From an uncultured Oscillospiraceae bacterium (GTDB taxonomy: Bacteria > Bacillota > Clostridia > Oscillospirales > Acutalibacteraceae), in the NCBI GenBank assembly GCA_900542575.1, contig UQOE01000007.1:1-64000 (forward strand): a stretch of 64,000 bases of DNA, given 5' to 3'. Under the pieces are notes generated by a model, which was not told where the DNA came from, searched no databases, and saw nothing but the letters and a program-made list of their open reading frames with translations. Shown here in pieces: positions 47,382 to 56,175 of this stretch. How positions within the stretch are numbered: position 1 is the first letter of the stretch; each line of letters opens with the position of its first letter. The translations under genes were made by a program, and so were the position numbers.

Positions 47382-49295
47382 ATGCCAAATCAAAGATCAT
47401 CCCGTCCCCCGAGGGGAGCAAGGGGGACCGCAAAGGTGGAAAATCCGGGCAAGACCCTGCGCCGCGTTCTGCACTATATGGGCAGCGGCTATAAATTTTC
47501 TCTTGTTGCGGTCGTTTTCTGTATTATTCTTTCTGCACTGGCCCAGGTCTACGGCGTCCTCTTCATGCGGGACCTCGTGGACGACTATATCGTCCCCCTC
47601 ATCGGCCAGTCCCATGCGGACTTCGGGCCTCTGGCCGCGGCACTCGGCCGTCTGGCCATCGTTTTTGTCGTCGGTATTCTGAGTGCCTACGGATACAACC
47701 GAATTATGGTCAACGTGAGTGAGGGCACGATGAAGCGGCTGCGTACAGAAGTGTTCTCCCATATGGAATCACTTCCCATCCGCTACTTTGACCAGCACTC
47801 GCACGGCGACATCATGTCGGTCTACACCAACGACATCGACACCCTGCGGCAGCTGTTCAGCCAGAGCATCCCGCAGCTCATCAACTCGACAATTACGGTC
47901 ATTATGACGTTGGTCAGCATGTTTATCCTGGACCTTCCGCTTACCTTTGTCTCCATATTCATGGTCATCGTCATGCTGGTGGTCATCGCCAATCTGGGCA
48001 AGGTCTCCGGCAAGTATTTCACCAAGCAGCAGAAGGACCTCGGCGCCACGGACGGCTACATTGAAGAGATGATGAGCGGACAGAAGGTCATCAAGGTCTT
48101 CAACCACGAGGAAAAAAATGTCGAGGCGTTTACGGAGCTCAACGACGAGCTGCGGGACAGCGCCAACCGCGCCAACCGTGTCGCCAATATCATGATGCCC
48201 ATCAACGGCAACCTGAGCAACGTGAGCTACGTCCTGTGCGCCATTGTCGGTTCGGCACTGGCACTGTATTCCCACACCGTTACCATCGGCACCCTGATCT
48301 CCTTCCTCAGCATGAACAAGAGCTTCAGCCAGCCGGTCACCCAGGTGGCCATGCAGATGAACAACATCATCATGGCAATGGCAGGCGCCGAGCGCGTGTT
48401 CAAACTGCTTGACACCCCGTCCGAGGAGGACGAGGGCTATGTCAAACTCGTCAACCTGGAAGAAGATGAGAGCGGCAGACTCCACGAAACTCCGGAGCGT
48501 ACCGAGCGCTGGGGCTGGAAGCATCCGCACCAGGCAGACGGTACGGTCACCTATACCGAGCTGAAAGGCGAGGTCACCTTCGACCATGTCGATTTCGGCT
48601 ATGTCCCGGAGAAAACCGTTCTCCATGACATCTCTCTGTATGCAAAGCCCGGACAGAAGATTGCCTTCGTCGGAAGCACCGGCGCCGGCAAGACGACTAT
48701 CACCAACCTGATCAACCGGTTCTACGATATTCAGAGCGGAAAAATCCGATACGACGGCATCAATATCTCCAAAATCTGCAAGCCGGATCTTCGACGTTCC
48801 CTTGGCATCGTGCTTCAGGATACCCATCTGTTTACCGGCACTGTCATGGAGAATATCCGCTTCGGACGGATGGACGCCTCCGATGAGGAGTGCATCGTCG
48901 CCGCCGAGCTGGCCAACGCCGACGGCTTCATCCGCCGCCTGCCCGACGGCTACAACACCCGACTGGAAAACGACGGCGCCAACCTGAGCCAGGGACAGCG
49001 CCAGCTCATCGCCATCGCCAGGGCCGCTGTCGCCGACCCGCCGGTTCTCATTCTCGATGAGGCGACATCTTCCATCGACACCCGTACGGAACAGCTGGTC
49101 CAGCAGGGCATGGATGCCCTTATGACCAACCGTACTTCGTTTGTCATTGCCCACCGCTTGTCGACGGTCCGCAATGCCGACTGCATCATGGTCCTCGAAC
49201 AGGGCCGCATCATTGAGCGCGGAACGCATGACGACCTCATTGCCCAGAAAGGGCGGTATTATCAGCTGTATACCGGCAATAAGGCGGAAGAATAA
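47382..49295 (+). CDS. Heterodimeric ABC exporter subunit, canonical ATPase site
   Basis: This 637-residue half-transporter has a basic Pro/Arg-rich N-terminal tail, six membrane helices (about 40-320), a linker of about 60 residues, and a full ATPase domain: Walker A GSTGAGKTT, signature NLSQGQRQL, Walker B VLILDEATSSID with catalytic Glu and switch IAHRLSTV with His. It pairs with the preceding subunit, which has the degenerate site. The substrate is unknown, probably drugs or lipophilic compounds given the MarR gene in the operon. GGAGGGGG lies upstream. Confidence 0.92.
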   Translation: MPNQRSSRPPRGARGTAKVENPGKTLRRVLHYMGSGYKFSLVAVVFCIILSALAQVYGVLFMRDLVDDYIVPLIGQSHADFGPLAAALGRLAIVFVVGILSAYGYNRIMVNVSEGTMKRLRTEVFSHMESLPIRYFDQHSHGDIMSVYTNDIDTLRQLFSQSIPQLINSTITVIMTLVSMFILDLPLTFVSIFMVIVMLVVIANLGKVSGKYFTKQQKDLGATDGYIEEMMSGQKVIKVFNHEEKNVEAFTELNDELRDSANRANRVANIMMPINGNLSNVSYVLCAIVGSALALYSHTVTIGTLISFLSMNKSFSQPVTQVAMQMNNIIMAMAGAERVFKLLDTPSEEDEGYVKLVNLEEDESGRLHETPERTERWGWKHPHQADGTVTYTELKGEVTFDHVDFGYVPEKTVLHDISLYAKPGQKIAFVGSTGAGKTTITNLINRFYDIQSGKIRYDGINISKICKPDLRRSLGIVLQDTHLFTGTVMENIRFGRMDASDEECIVAAELANADGFIRRLPDGYNTRLENDGANLSQGQRQLIAIARAAVADPPVLILDEATSSIDTRTEQLVQQGMDALMTNRTSFVIAHRLSTVRNADCIMVLEQGRIIERGTHDDLIAQKGRYYQLYTGNKAEE

Positions 49296-49340
49296 AATAG
49301 ACAGTTCCGTATGGATGGTTTAAAATAAATAAGATGTTTG

Positions 49341-49374
49341 CGGCCCTCCCGGCATCACCCGGGAGGGCCGTTTT
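49341..49374 (+). terminator. Terminator of the ABC exporter operon
   Basis: CGGCCCTCCCGG (49341-49352) pairs exactly with CCGGGAGGGCCG (49359-49370), followed by T4. It lies just before the idi start, so some read-through into idi is possible. Confidence 0.7.
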
Positions 49375-49391
49375 CGAAGGGAGGAAAACGC

Positions 49392-49943
49392 ATGGCCGCC
49401 GATACCGATGTCATTCTCGTCTCCATGGATGATACGCCGCGCGGTACCGAAGAAAAAATGCGGGCCCACCGGACCGGCGCTCTGCACCGGGCATTTTCAG
49501 TGTTTCTGGTCAGCGGTGACGGCAGGATGCTGCTGCAGCAGCGCGCCGTCGGAAAATACCATTCCGGCGGACTCTGGACCAACGCCTGCTGTTCGCACCC
49601 GCGCCCGGATGTCGCTCTGCAGGAATCCGTACACGACCGCATGCGGGCGGAACTCGGTGCCGACTTCCCCGTAAAAGAACAGTTTTCCTTCGTCTACCGG
49701 ACGGTCTATGCACCGAATCTCATCGAGTATGAGTACGACCATGTCTTCCTGGGAACCGCTTCCACCGCTGCGGTTTTTCACCCGGACCCCGAAGAAATTG
49801 CGGCGCTCCGCTGGGTGGAGATCGGACAGCTGAAAGAGGACATGGTACGGCATCCGGAGCACTATACCAGCTGGTTTTTTACCGCCGCCGAGGGCATTTT
49901 CCGGCGGCTGAATTCGTCTTTCTATGAGAGGAGCAAGTCATGA
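49392..49943 (+). CDS. idi: Isopentenyl-diphosphate isomerase, type I (Nudix fold)
   Basis: This 183-residue Nudix-type protein has ALHRAFSVFLVSGDGRMLLQ, GLWTNACCSHPRPD with the catalytic Cys, and EYEYDHVFLGTAS with the metal-binding Glu residues. Type I Idi interconverts IPP and DMAPP. Most Bacillota that need an isomerase use the flavin-dependent type II form, so this is notable and could be acquired. Homologous Nudix hydrolases with the same core exist, so another pyrophosphate substrate is possible. GGGAGG lies upstream; the stop overlaps the next gene (ATGA). Confidence 0.8.
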   Translation: MAADTDVILVSMDDTPRGTEEKMRAHRTGALHRAFSVFLVSGDGRMLLQQRAVGKYHSGGLWTNACCSHPRPDVALQESVHDRMRAELGADFPVKEQFSFVYRTVYAPNLIEYEYDHVFLGTASTAAVFHPDPEEIAALRWVEIGQLKEDMVRHPEHYTSWFFTAAEGIFRRLNSSFYERSKS

Positions 49944-51091
49944 ATCCAAGGAAAATGATTTTCGCATCGGACTCCTTTAAGGGTTCTCTGAGCCAGGAGC
50001 AGATTCTTTCCATATTAAAGGAGTGCGCCAAAAAGCAGTTCCCGGACTGCAAATGCGTCTGCCTGACCATTGCCGACGGCGGCGAGGGGACGGCGCGGGC
50101 CGTCACGGAAGTGGCCGGCGGCAAAATGCGCACGGTCAAAGTGCATGATCCGCTGATGCGTTCCCACAAGGCGGCCTATGGAATTCTGCCGGGCGGCCGC
50201 GCCATCATTGAGATGGCGGAGGCCTCGGGTCTCCCGCTGGTTCCCGAAGACAGGAGGGACCCGCGCAACACCAGTTCCTACGGCACCGGTGAACTCATTA
50301 TGGACGCAATCAAACAGGGCTGCAGAGACATCCGCATTGCCCTCGGCGGCTCCGCCACAAATGACGGCGGCATGGGTGCTTTCCGCGCCATGGGCTTCCG
50401 CTTTCTTGATGAAAACGGGGAGGAACTGGAAGGCTACGGCCGGGACCTCGCCAAAGTCCGCGACATCAAGACCGACCAGGTCCCCGACGCGGTCAAGCTC
50501 GCCAGTTTCACCATTATGTGCGACGTCAACAACCCGCTCTGCGGCCCGGACGGCGCCACGTATGTCTTTGGCCCCCAGAAGGGCGGCACGAAGGAAATTC
50601 TCGACGAACTGGAGGCGGGCATGGAGAACTATGCAGAGGTGGTCGCCCGCAAAACCGGCGAGCACTATGAGGGGTTCAGCGGCACCGGCGCTGCCGGCGG
50701 ACTCGGCTTCACCTGCGCAGCATTTCTCCGCGGCCACATCCGTTCCGGCATTGAGACCATATTAGATCTCGTCCACTTTGACGATATGCTGCTCGACACC
50801 AACATCTGCATCACCGGTGAGGGGCGGATCGACGGTCAGTCCATGCACGGCAAGGCCATCCACGGCGTGGCGAAGCACTGCAAAAAAGAGGGTGTCCCCT
50901 GCATCGCCCTGGTCGGCGATGTCGCCGAAGGCTACGAGAAGATCTATATGCAGGGCATCACAAAAATCTACCGTACCCGCAGTGCAAATATGTCCCTCAA
51001 AGAGGCCATGACCGACGCGGAGCGGCTGTATCGGCAGAAGGCCGAAGAAATGTTCCGCGACATTGCAAATGGCAATCTTTACGGAGGCTGA
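49940..51091 (+). CDS. Glycerate kinase (GarK/GlxK family)
   Basis: This 383-residue glycerate 2-kinase starts MIFASDSFKGSLSQEQI and has LTIADGGEGTARAV, IRIALGGSATNDGGMGAFRA, DVNNPLCGPDGATYVFGPQK and ITGEGRIDGQSMHGKAIHGV. It phosphorylates D-glycerate to 2-phosphoglycerate. It overlaps idi by 4 nt and is 3 nt from an iron alcohol dehydrogenase, which could act on tartronate semialdehyde, hydroxypyruvate or glycerol-type substrates and feed glycerate. Length is normal. Confidence 0.92.
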   Translation: MNPRKMIFASDSFKGSLSQEQILSILKECAKKQFPDCKCVCLTIADGGEGTARAVTEVAGGKMRTVKVHDPLMRSHKAAYGILPGGRAIIEMAEASGLPLVPEDRRDPRNTSSYGTGELIMDAIKQGCRDIRIALGGSATNDGGMGAFRAMGFRFLDENGEELEGYGRDLAKVRDIKTDQVPDAVKLASFTIMCDVNNPLCGPDGATYVFGPQKGGTKEILDELEAGMENYAEVVARKTGEHYEGFSGTGAAGGLGFTCAAFLRGHIRSGIETILDLVHFDDMLLDTNICITGEGRIDGQSMHGKAIHGVAKHCKKEGVPCIALVGDVAEGYEKIYMQGITKIYRTRSANMSLKEAMTDAERLYRQKAEEMFRDIANGNLYGG

Positions 51092-51094
51092 CCC

Positions 51095-52174
51095 ATGAAA
51101 TTCTATCTGCCAACCAAAGTTTACGAGGAGGTCGGCTGTGTCCGCAATCATGCAGCGGAACTGGCCTCGTTCGGCCGCCGGGCGCTGATCGTCACCGGCC
51201 GCCGCTCCGCCGACTTAAACGGCTCGTTTGCCGATGTCGCAGCTGCCCTGGAAGGGGAGGGCTGCAGCTGGGTACGCTTTTCCGAAATTGAGGAGAACCC
51301 GAGCGTCGAGACCATTCTGAAGGCCCGGGACTTCGGCCTGCAGGAGCAGGCGGATTTCGTCATCGGCATCGGAGGCGGTTCACCGATGGACGCGGCCAAA
51401 GCCATCGCCCTTATGATTTACAATCGGGACAAAGATGCGTCTTTTCTCTATGAATCGGGCAACCCGGTCACGGCGCTGCCGGTCGTCGCGGTTCCGACCA
51501 CCTGCGGCACCGGGTCCGAGGTCACCGGCGTCTCGGTTCTGACCCGCCACGACAAAAAGACCAAGGGAAGCATCCCCTATGCCCTGTTCCCGCAGCTCGC
51601 TCTCGCAGACCCCACCTACCTGAAAGCAGCCCCCAGTTCCGTGCTGCGATGCACGGGCTGTGACGCCTTGGCGCATCTCTGCGAAAGCTATATCAACAGT
51701 AAGGCGACGGATTACAGCCGCATGCTGGCGGATGCCGGTCTCCGGGTATGGAGCCGAAATCTTCCGGTCCTGCTGACCGAGCGGGAACCGACCAATGAGG
51801 ATTACACCAATCTGCTCTGTGCCTCGACCATGGCAGGAATGGCCATTGCCCAGACCGGTACGGCCGTGCCGCATGCATTGAGCTACGGCCTGACCTACGA
51901 TCTCGGGGTCGCCCACGGCCGCGCCTGCGGCCGGTTCCTCGGCGGCTACCTGGCGGAGGCGCCGAAGGAGATGTCGTCCCACGTGCTGGAGCTCTCCGGG
52001 CTCGGCAATCTGGACGCCTACTATGAGTATTACGACCGCTCCTGCAGCCGTCCGGAGCTCTCAGACGAGGAGGCAGAGCGCGTCGTGGAGCGGGTTATTG
52101 CGAATCCCGCAAAATGGAAAACCGCCCCGTTCGAGGTGAACGAAGCGGTTCTCAGGAAAATTGTGAACTCATAA
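51095..52174 (+). CDS. Iron-containing alcohol dehydrogenase
   Basis: This 359-residue group III alcohol dehydrogenase has DFVIGIGGGSPMDAAKAIAL, VPTTCGTGSEVTGVSVLTRH, RCTGCDALAHLCESYINSKA and a C-terminal metal-ligand region (TGTAVPHALSYGLTYDLGVA, HGRACGRFLGGY). It is shorter than the copy at 24032 and belongs to another subgroup. Operon position after glycerate kinase suggests a C3 or C4 alcohol or hydroxyacid substrate. GGAGGC precedes the ATG. Confidence 0.9.
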   Translation: MKFYLPTKVYEEVGCVRNHAAELASFGRRALIVTGRRSADLNGSFADVAAALEGEGCSWVRFSEIEENPSVETILKARDFGLQEQADFVIGIGGGSPMDAAKAIALMIYNRDKDASFLYESGNPVTALPVVAVPTTCGTGSEVTGVSVLTRHDKKTKGSIPYALFPQLALADPTYLKAAPSSVLRCTGCDALAHLCESYINSKATDYSRMLADAGLRVWSRNLPVLLTEREPTNEDYTNLLCASTMAGMAIAQTGTAVPHALSYGLTYDLGVAHGRACGRFLGGYLAEAPKEMSSHVLELSGLGNLDAYYEYYDRSCSRPELSDEEAERVVERVIANPAKWKTAPFEVNEAVLRKIVNS

Positions 52175-52261
52175 TCCCGCGCTTTTGGTACCTTACTCTG
52201 CTGAATCAGAAGTTGGGCCCGAGTTTTGAGGCTTTTTTGGGGACCGAACTGCGAAATATGG

Positions 52262-52325
52262 AAAACCGGTACCAGGAATTTAGTCATAGCATAGCTGATG
52301 ATTAAAAATCCTGGTACCGGTTTTC
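52262..52325. terminator. Long bidirectional terminator between converging operons
   Basis: A perfect 16-bp stem: AAAACCGGTACCAGGA (52262-52277) and TCCTGGTACCGGTTTT (52309-52324). It closes the idi operon and the iorAB-paaK operon. Confidence 0.85.
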
Positions 52326-52362
52326 TGCATAGAGCGGTCAGGCCCTTATTAAGCGGTTTGTT

Positions 52363-53601
52363 TTAGTTTTCGTACCGATGGTCAATGACCCGTTTGGTTT
52401 TCTTCGTACTGCGGGGCAGTGCGCCCTTGCTGACGATGGAGACCACAGGGGTCATGTTGATCTTCGTCTTGAAACGGTAGGTGATTTCATCCCGCAGGGC
52501 GGCGGAGTTGGCGTCGTCCTCCTTCTCGACGAGCAGGGTCAGGATGTCCTTGTTGTTCATGCGGTCCAGAACCACCTGGTACTCACTGGAGGCGCCGTCG
52601 ATGGTGGCGAGCAGCTCCTCGATCTGGCTCGGGAAGATGTTGACGCCGTGGACCTTCATCATGTCGTCGGAGCGGCCGAGGATGGTCCCGATGCGCGGGT
52701 ACTTGCTGCCGCAGGCGCACTCGCCCGGGATAATGCGGGAGAGGTCGTGGGTGCGGAACCGGATGAGCGGGGCGCCCTCTTTGACCAGGGTCGTGAGAAC
52801 GATCTCACCGACTTCGCCGTCCGGGACATTCTTGCCGGTTTTCGGGTCGATGATTTCAAGGTAGACGAAATCGTCCCAGATGTGCATGCCGTTGTGCTCT
52901 TTGCAGTCAATACCGATACCGGGGCCGTAGCACTCAGTCAGGCCGTAGATATCATAGGAGTCAATGCTGAGCTCCTGGTTGATGCGGCGGCGCATTTTTT
53001 CGCCCCAGCGCTCCGAGCCGATGATGCCCTTGCGCAGGTGAATCTGGTCCTTGATGCCGCGGCGGTCAATTTCCTCTGCCAGAAGCAGTGCGTAGGACGA
53101 GGTGGCGCCGAGGACGGTGCTCTGCATGTCGACCATGAACTGCAGCTGTTTTTCGGTGTTGCCGGGGCCCATGGGAATGGCCATGGCGCCGAGTTTTTCG
53201 GCGCCGAGCTGGAAGCCGATGCCGGCGGTCCAGAGACCGTAGCCGGGTGTAATCTGAATGCGGTCTTTATTGGTGATGCCGGCCATCTCGTAACAGCGGG
53301 CAAACTGGGTGGCCCAGTCGTCGACATCTTTCTGAGTATAGGGGATGATGACCGGGGTGCCGGTGGTACCCGAAGAAGAGTGGATGCGGACAATTTTTTC
53401 CTCCGGGACGACAGAGAGACCGAGGGGATACGCGTCCCGCAGGTCCGCCTTCTCGGAGAACGGCAGGCGCTCAAAGTCCTCCTGGGTCCGGATGCTGCTG
53501 ATGTCCACGCCTTCCAGCTTCTTTTTATAGAAGCAGTCTACGCGGCTGATCCGCTCCAGCTGGGTGCGGATCATGGCAAGCTGTTCGTCGGTAATGTTCA
53601 A
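52363..53601 (-). CDS. paaK: Phenylacetate-CoA ligase family enzyme
   Basis: This 412-residue adenylate-forming ligase has the AMP motif RIHSSSGTTGTPVIIPYT, YGLTECYGPGIG, LIRFRTHDLSRIIPGECACG and GRSDDMMKVHGVNIFPSQIE. PaaK activates phenylacetate or indoleacetate with ATP and CoA. With iorA and iorB in one operon it probably links arylacetyl-CoA and free arylacetate in aromatic amino-acid fermentation. AAGGAGG lies upstream; the start is 13 nt after the iorB stop. Confidence 0.93.
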   Translation of the reverse strand: MNITDEQLAMIRTQLERISRVDCFYKKKLEGVDISSIRTQEDFERLPFSEKADLRDAYPLGLSVVPEEKIVRIHSSSGTTGTPVIIPYTQKDVDDWATQFARCYEMAGITNKDRIQITPGYGLWTAGIGFQLGAEKLGAMAIPMGPGNTEKQLQFMVDMQSTVLGATSSYALLLAEEIDRRGIKDQIHLRKGIIGSERWGEKMRRRINQELSIDSYDIYGLTECYGPGIGIDCKEHNGMHIWDDFVYLEIIDPKTGKNVPDGEVGEIVLTTLVKEGAPLIRFRTHDLSRIIPGECACGSKYPRIGTILGRSDDMMKVHGVNIFPSQIEELLATIDGASSEYQVVLDRMNNKDILTLLVEKEDDANSAALRDEITYRFKTKINMTPVVSIVSKGALPRSTKKTKRVIDHRYEN

Positions 53602-53614
53602 GAGAGGTTCCTCC

Positions 53615-54187
53615 TTACTCCGCGCCCATGCGAAGTGCCCGGAGATTCATCTCCTGGAACTTCTCCGGAAGGCGCGTCTGAATGGCCCGTTCCAGTTCGC
53701 CCATCGAGAGCTCCAGCTTGCCGCTTTTGACGGCGGCGCCGAGCATGACGGTGTTCAGAACCTTCGGGGTGCCGATCTCGGCGCAGATGGAGGCGGCGTC
53801 CACAACAATGACGTCGTTTCGGGTCTGCCGGAGATAGGCAATTGTGTTTGCTCCTTTATAATGACCGAAGCCGAGCGATGCAGTGACCGGAACGACGGCC
53901 TGCTCGCAGACGACTACAGAACCATTTTCTTTCAGATAGGGCAGGCAGCGCTGTGCCTCGCCGGGCTCAAAGCCCAAAATGAGATCGGCCTGGCCGCGGG
54001 CGATCATGGGAGAGTAGATTTCGTCTCCGATGCGCACGTGGCTGACGACGGAACCGCCGCGCTGGGACATGCCGATGGTCTCGGCGGTACGTGCCATGAG
54101 GCCGCGGTCCATGGCGGCAAGGGAAATCAGTTTTGAGGCCAGGACGATGCCCTGTCCGCCGACGCCGCAGATGAGAATGTTATTCAT
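53615..54187 (-). CDS. iorB: Indolepyruvate:ferredoxin oxidoreductase beta subunit
   Basis: This 190-residue gamma-type oxidoreductase subunit has NNILICGVGGQGIVLASKLI at the N terminus and ETIGMSQRGGSVVSHVRIGD, both hallmarks of IorB. With IorA it oxidises indolepyruvate and phenylpyruvate to arylacetyl-CoA using CoA and ferredoxin. GGAGGTG lies before the ATG and the gene overlaps iorA by 8 nt. A Met eight codons upstream is an alternative but has no ribosome site. Confidence 0.93.
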   Translation of the reverse strand: MNNILICGVGGQGIVLASKLISLAAMDRGLMARTAETIGMSQRGGSVVSHVRIGDEIYSPMIARGQADLILGFEPGEAQRCLPYLKENGSVVVCEQAVVPVTASLGFGHYKGANTIAYLRQTRNDVIVVDAASICAEIGTPKVLNTVMLGAAVKSGKLELSMGELERAIQTRLPEKFQEMNLRALRMGAE

Positions 54188-56024
54188 GGTCAGCACCTCC
54201 CACTGTGACAATGGCGTTCTTCGGGCAGACGTATTTGCACAGACCGCAGGCTGTGCAGAGGCCCGGGTCGATCACGGCTTTTCCATCCTCTTTGGAAATG
54301 GCCGGACATCCGATTTCCCGGATGCAGCGGAAGCACCCGATGCACCGGTCGGCCTCAACTGTGCAGACCTCTTTCGGCTTCGGTGTCATCGCCGCGCAGG
54401 GATAGCGGAAAATGATGGCCTTGACGCCCGGAAGCGCCGCGGTCTCTTTGACGACGTCAATTGCTTTGTCCAGCTCCATAGGATTGACAGTGGCAATGTG
54501 TTCGACGCCGCAGCCCTCCAGGACCTTTTCAATGGAGACGGGTTTCACCCGTTTGCCCATCATGGTGAATCCGGTACCGGGATGCGGCTGGTGGCCGGTC
54601 ATGGCGGTGGTGGAGTTGTCCAGCACGCAGACCGTGAGTTCCGCCTGGTTGTAGACCGCGTTGATGACGCCGGTGATGCCGCTGGCGAAGAACGTGGAAT
54701 CGCCGATAAAGGCGAAATATTTCTTGTTCGGCTCTGCGTGGTATAGGCCCTGTGCCTGCGTAATATCGGCGCCCATGCAAAGGCAGGTGTCGACCATGTT
54801 CAGCGGGGCCGCGTTGCCCAGCGTGTAGCAGCCGATGTCTCCTGTGAAGACCGCGTCCTGTCCCTTCATGGCCTTCTTGACCGCCAGGAAGGAGGAGCGG
54901 TGGGAACAGCCGGCGCAGAGGACCGGCGGGCGGACCGGAAGGTCCGGTACGGGGGCGAGGTCCTGTTTCGGGGCCTCTTCCGCGCCCTCCGGGAAGGAGA
55001 GCAGCGGGGCATCGGAGCCGAGATAGTTCTGCAGCGCTTTTGCGACGATTTCAACGGTGTTCTCGCCGGAGGCCGGGAGTTCATCGGTGTACTTGCCGCG
55101 TACGGTGACATCCAGGTGATACTTTCCAATGGTGTGCATCAGCTGATCTTCGAGATACGGGTCCAGCTCTTCGACGGCGAGCACTTCTTTGACCCCGTCG
55201 AGGAAAGAGAGAATCAGCTGCTCCGGCCACGGGAACGGCGTGCCGACTTTCATCACTTTGACGCCCTTGTACCCGTTCAGGGCCTCCATGACGTATTCAT
55301 AGCTAATGCTGCTGGTGATGATTCCCTTTGTCCCGCTGCCGCTGACTTTGTTAAAGGGGCTCTCGCTCTCCTCCGCTGCCAGCTGTGGGATGCGCTCTTT
55401 GAAAATTTTGCGGTGGTTCTCGTTGGACAGCCGCGGGAAGATGACCCAGCGGCCCGGGTCTTTCTCGAAGCCCGGCAGCGGGGCGAGTTCCCCGCGCTCC
55501 TGGACATCGACGACCGCACATCCGTGATCTACCCTCGTAACCGGGCGCACAATGACCGGGGTACGGTATTTCTCGGAGACGTCAAATGCGTGCAGCACCA
55601 TGTCGTAGGCCTCTTCCGGCGAAGACGGGTCGAAAACCGGGACTTTGGAGTAGAGACCGAAGGTGCGGGTGTCCTGCTCGGTCTGGCTGGAGATGGGGCC
55701 CGGATCGTCGGCGACGACGAGGACCATTCCGCCCTGGATTCCGACATAGGACAGGGACATCAGTGGGTCGGTGGCGACATTGAGCCCGACCTGCTTCATG
55801 GTGACCATGCAGCGTGCGCCCGCAAATGCGGCGCCGGCCGCCACCTCGAGGGCGGCCTTCTCGTTGTCGGACCACTCGACGTGGATGTCGCCAGGATTAT
55901 GTTTGGCCACGGTCTCCAGCACCTCGGTAGAGGGCGTGCCGGGATAGCCGGCGACACAGCGGACGCCGGCCGCAATGGCGGCGAGGCCCATGGCCTCGTT
56001 GCCCATGATAAACTGTTTTGCCAT
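54180..56024 (-). CDS. iorA: Indolepyruvate:ferredoxin oxidoreductase alpha subunit
   Basis: This 614-residue protein starts with a pyrimidine-binding domain (FIMGNEAMGLAAIAAGVRCV, GYPGTPSTEVLETV). A thiamine-diphosphate domain follows with PVLCAGCSHRSSFLAVKKAM, FTGDIGCYTLGNAAPLNMVD and AFIGDSTFFASGITGVINAV. A C-terminal two-cluster ferredoxin has CIGCFRCIREIGCPAI and CTACGLCKYVCPKNAI. This is the full IorA architecture, for oxygen-sensitive fermentation of aromatic amino acids. AAAGG precedes the ATG. It is the first gene of the operon. Confidence 0.95.
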   Translation of the reverse strand: MAKQFIMGNEAMGLAAIAAGVRCVAGYPGTPSTEVLETVAKHNPGDIHVEWSDNEKAALEVAAGAAFAGARCMVTMKQVGLNVATDPLMSLSYVGIQGGMVLVVADDPGPISSQTEQDTRTFGLYSKVPVFDPSSPEEAYDMVLHAFDVSEKYRTPVIVRPVTRVDHGCAVVDVQERGELAPLPGFEKDPGRWVIFPRLSNENHRKIFKERIPQLAAEESESPFNKVSGSGTKGIITSSISYEYVMEALNGYKGVKVMKVGTPFPWPEQLILSFLDGVKEVLAVEELDPYLEDQLMHTIGKYHLDVTVRGKYTDELPASGENTVEIVAKALQNYLGSDAPLLSFPEGAEEAPKQDLAPVPDLPVRPPVLCAGCSHRSSFLAVKKAMKGQDAVFTGDIGCYTLGNAAPLNMVDTCLCMGADITQAQGLYHAEPNKKYFAFIGDSTFFASGITGVINAVYNQAELTVCVLDNSTTAMTGHQPHPGTGFTMMGKRVKPVSIEKVLEGCGVEHIATVNPMELDKAIDVVKETAALPGVKAIIFRYPCAAMTPKPKEVCTVEADRCIGCFRCIREIGCPAISKEDGKAVIDPGLCTACGLCKYVCPKNAIVTVGGADHE

Positions 56025-56175
56025 TGGAAACGACCTTTCCTGGTAGAATTATCTGTATAAAACCATACTATTATACCGCAAATCCTCTTCAATTGGGATC
56101 CTTTTGTTTGTAGTCTCCCGGAATCCCGTGTATAATGTTTACCTAACCCAACAAACGGACAGAAATGAGGATGTC

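Noticed and set aside
49392..49943. Plain Nudix hydrolase instead of Idi
   Set aside because: The NACCSHP Cys motif and EYEYDHVF acid motif are specific to type I Idi, so I kept Idi as first choice while noting the alternative.
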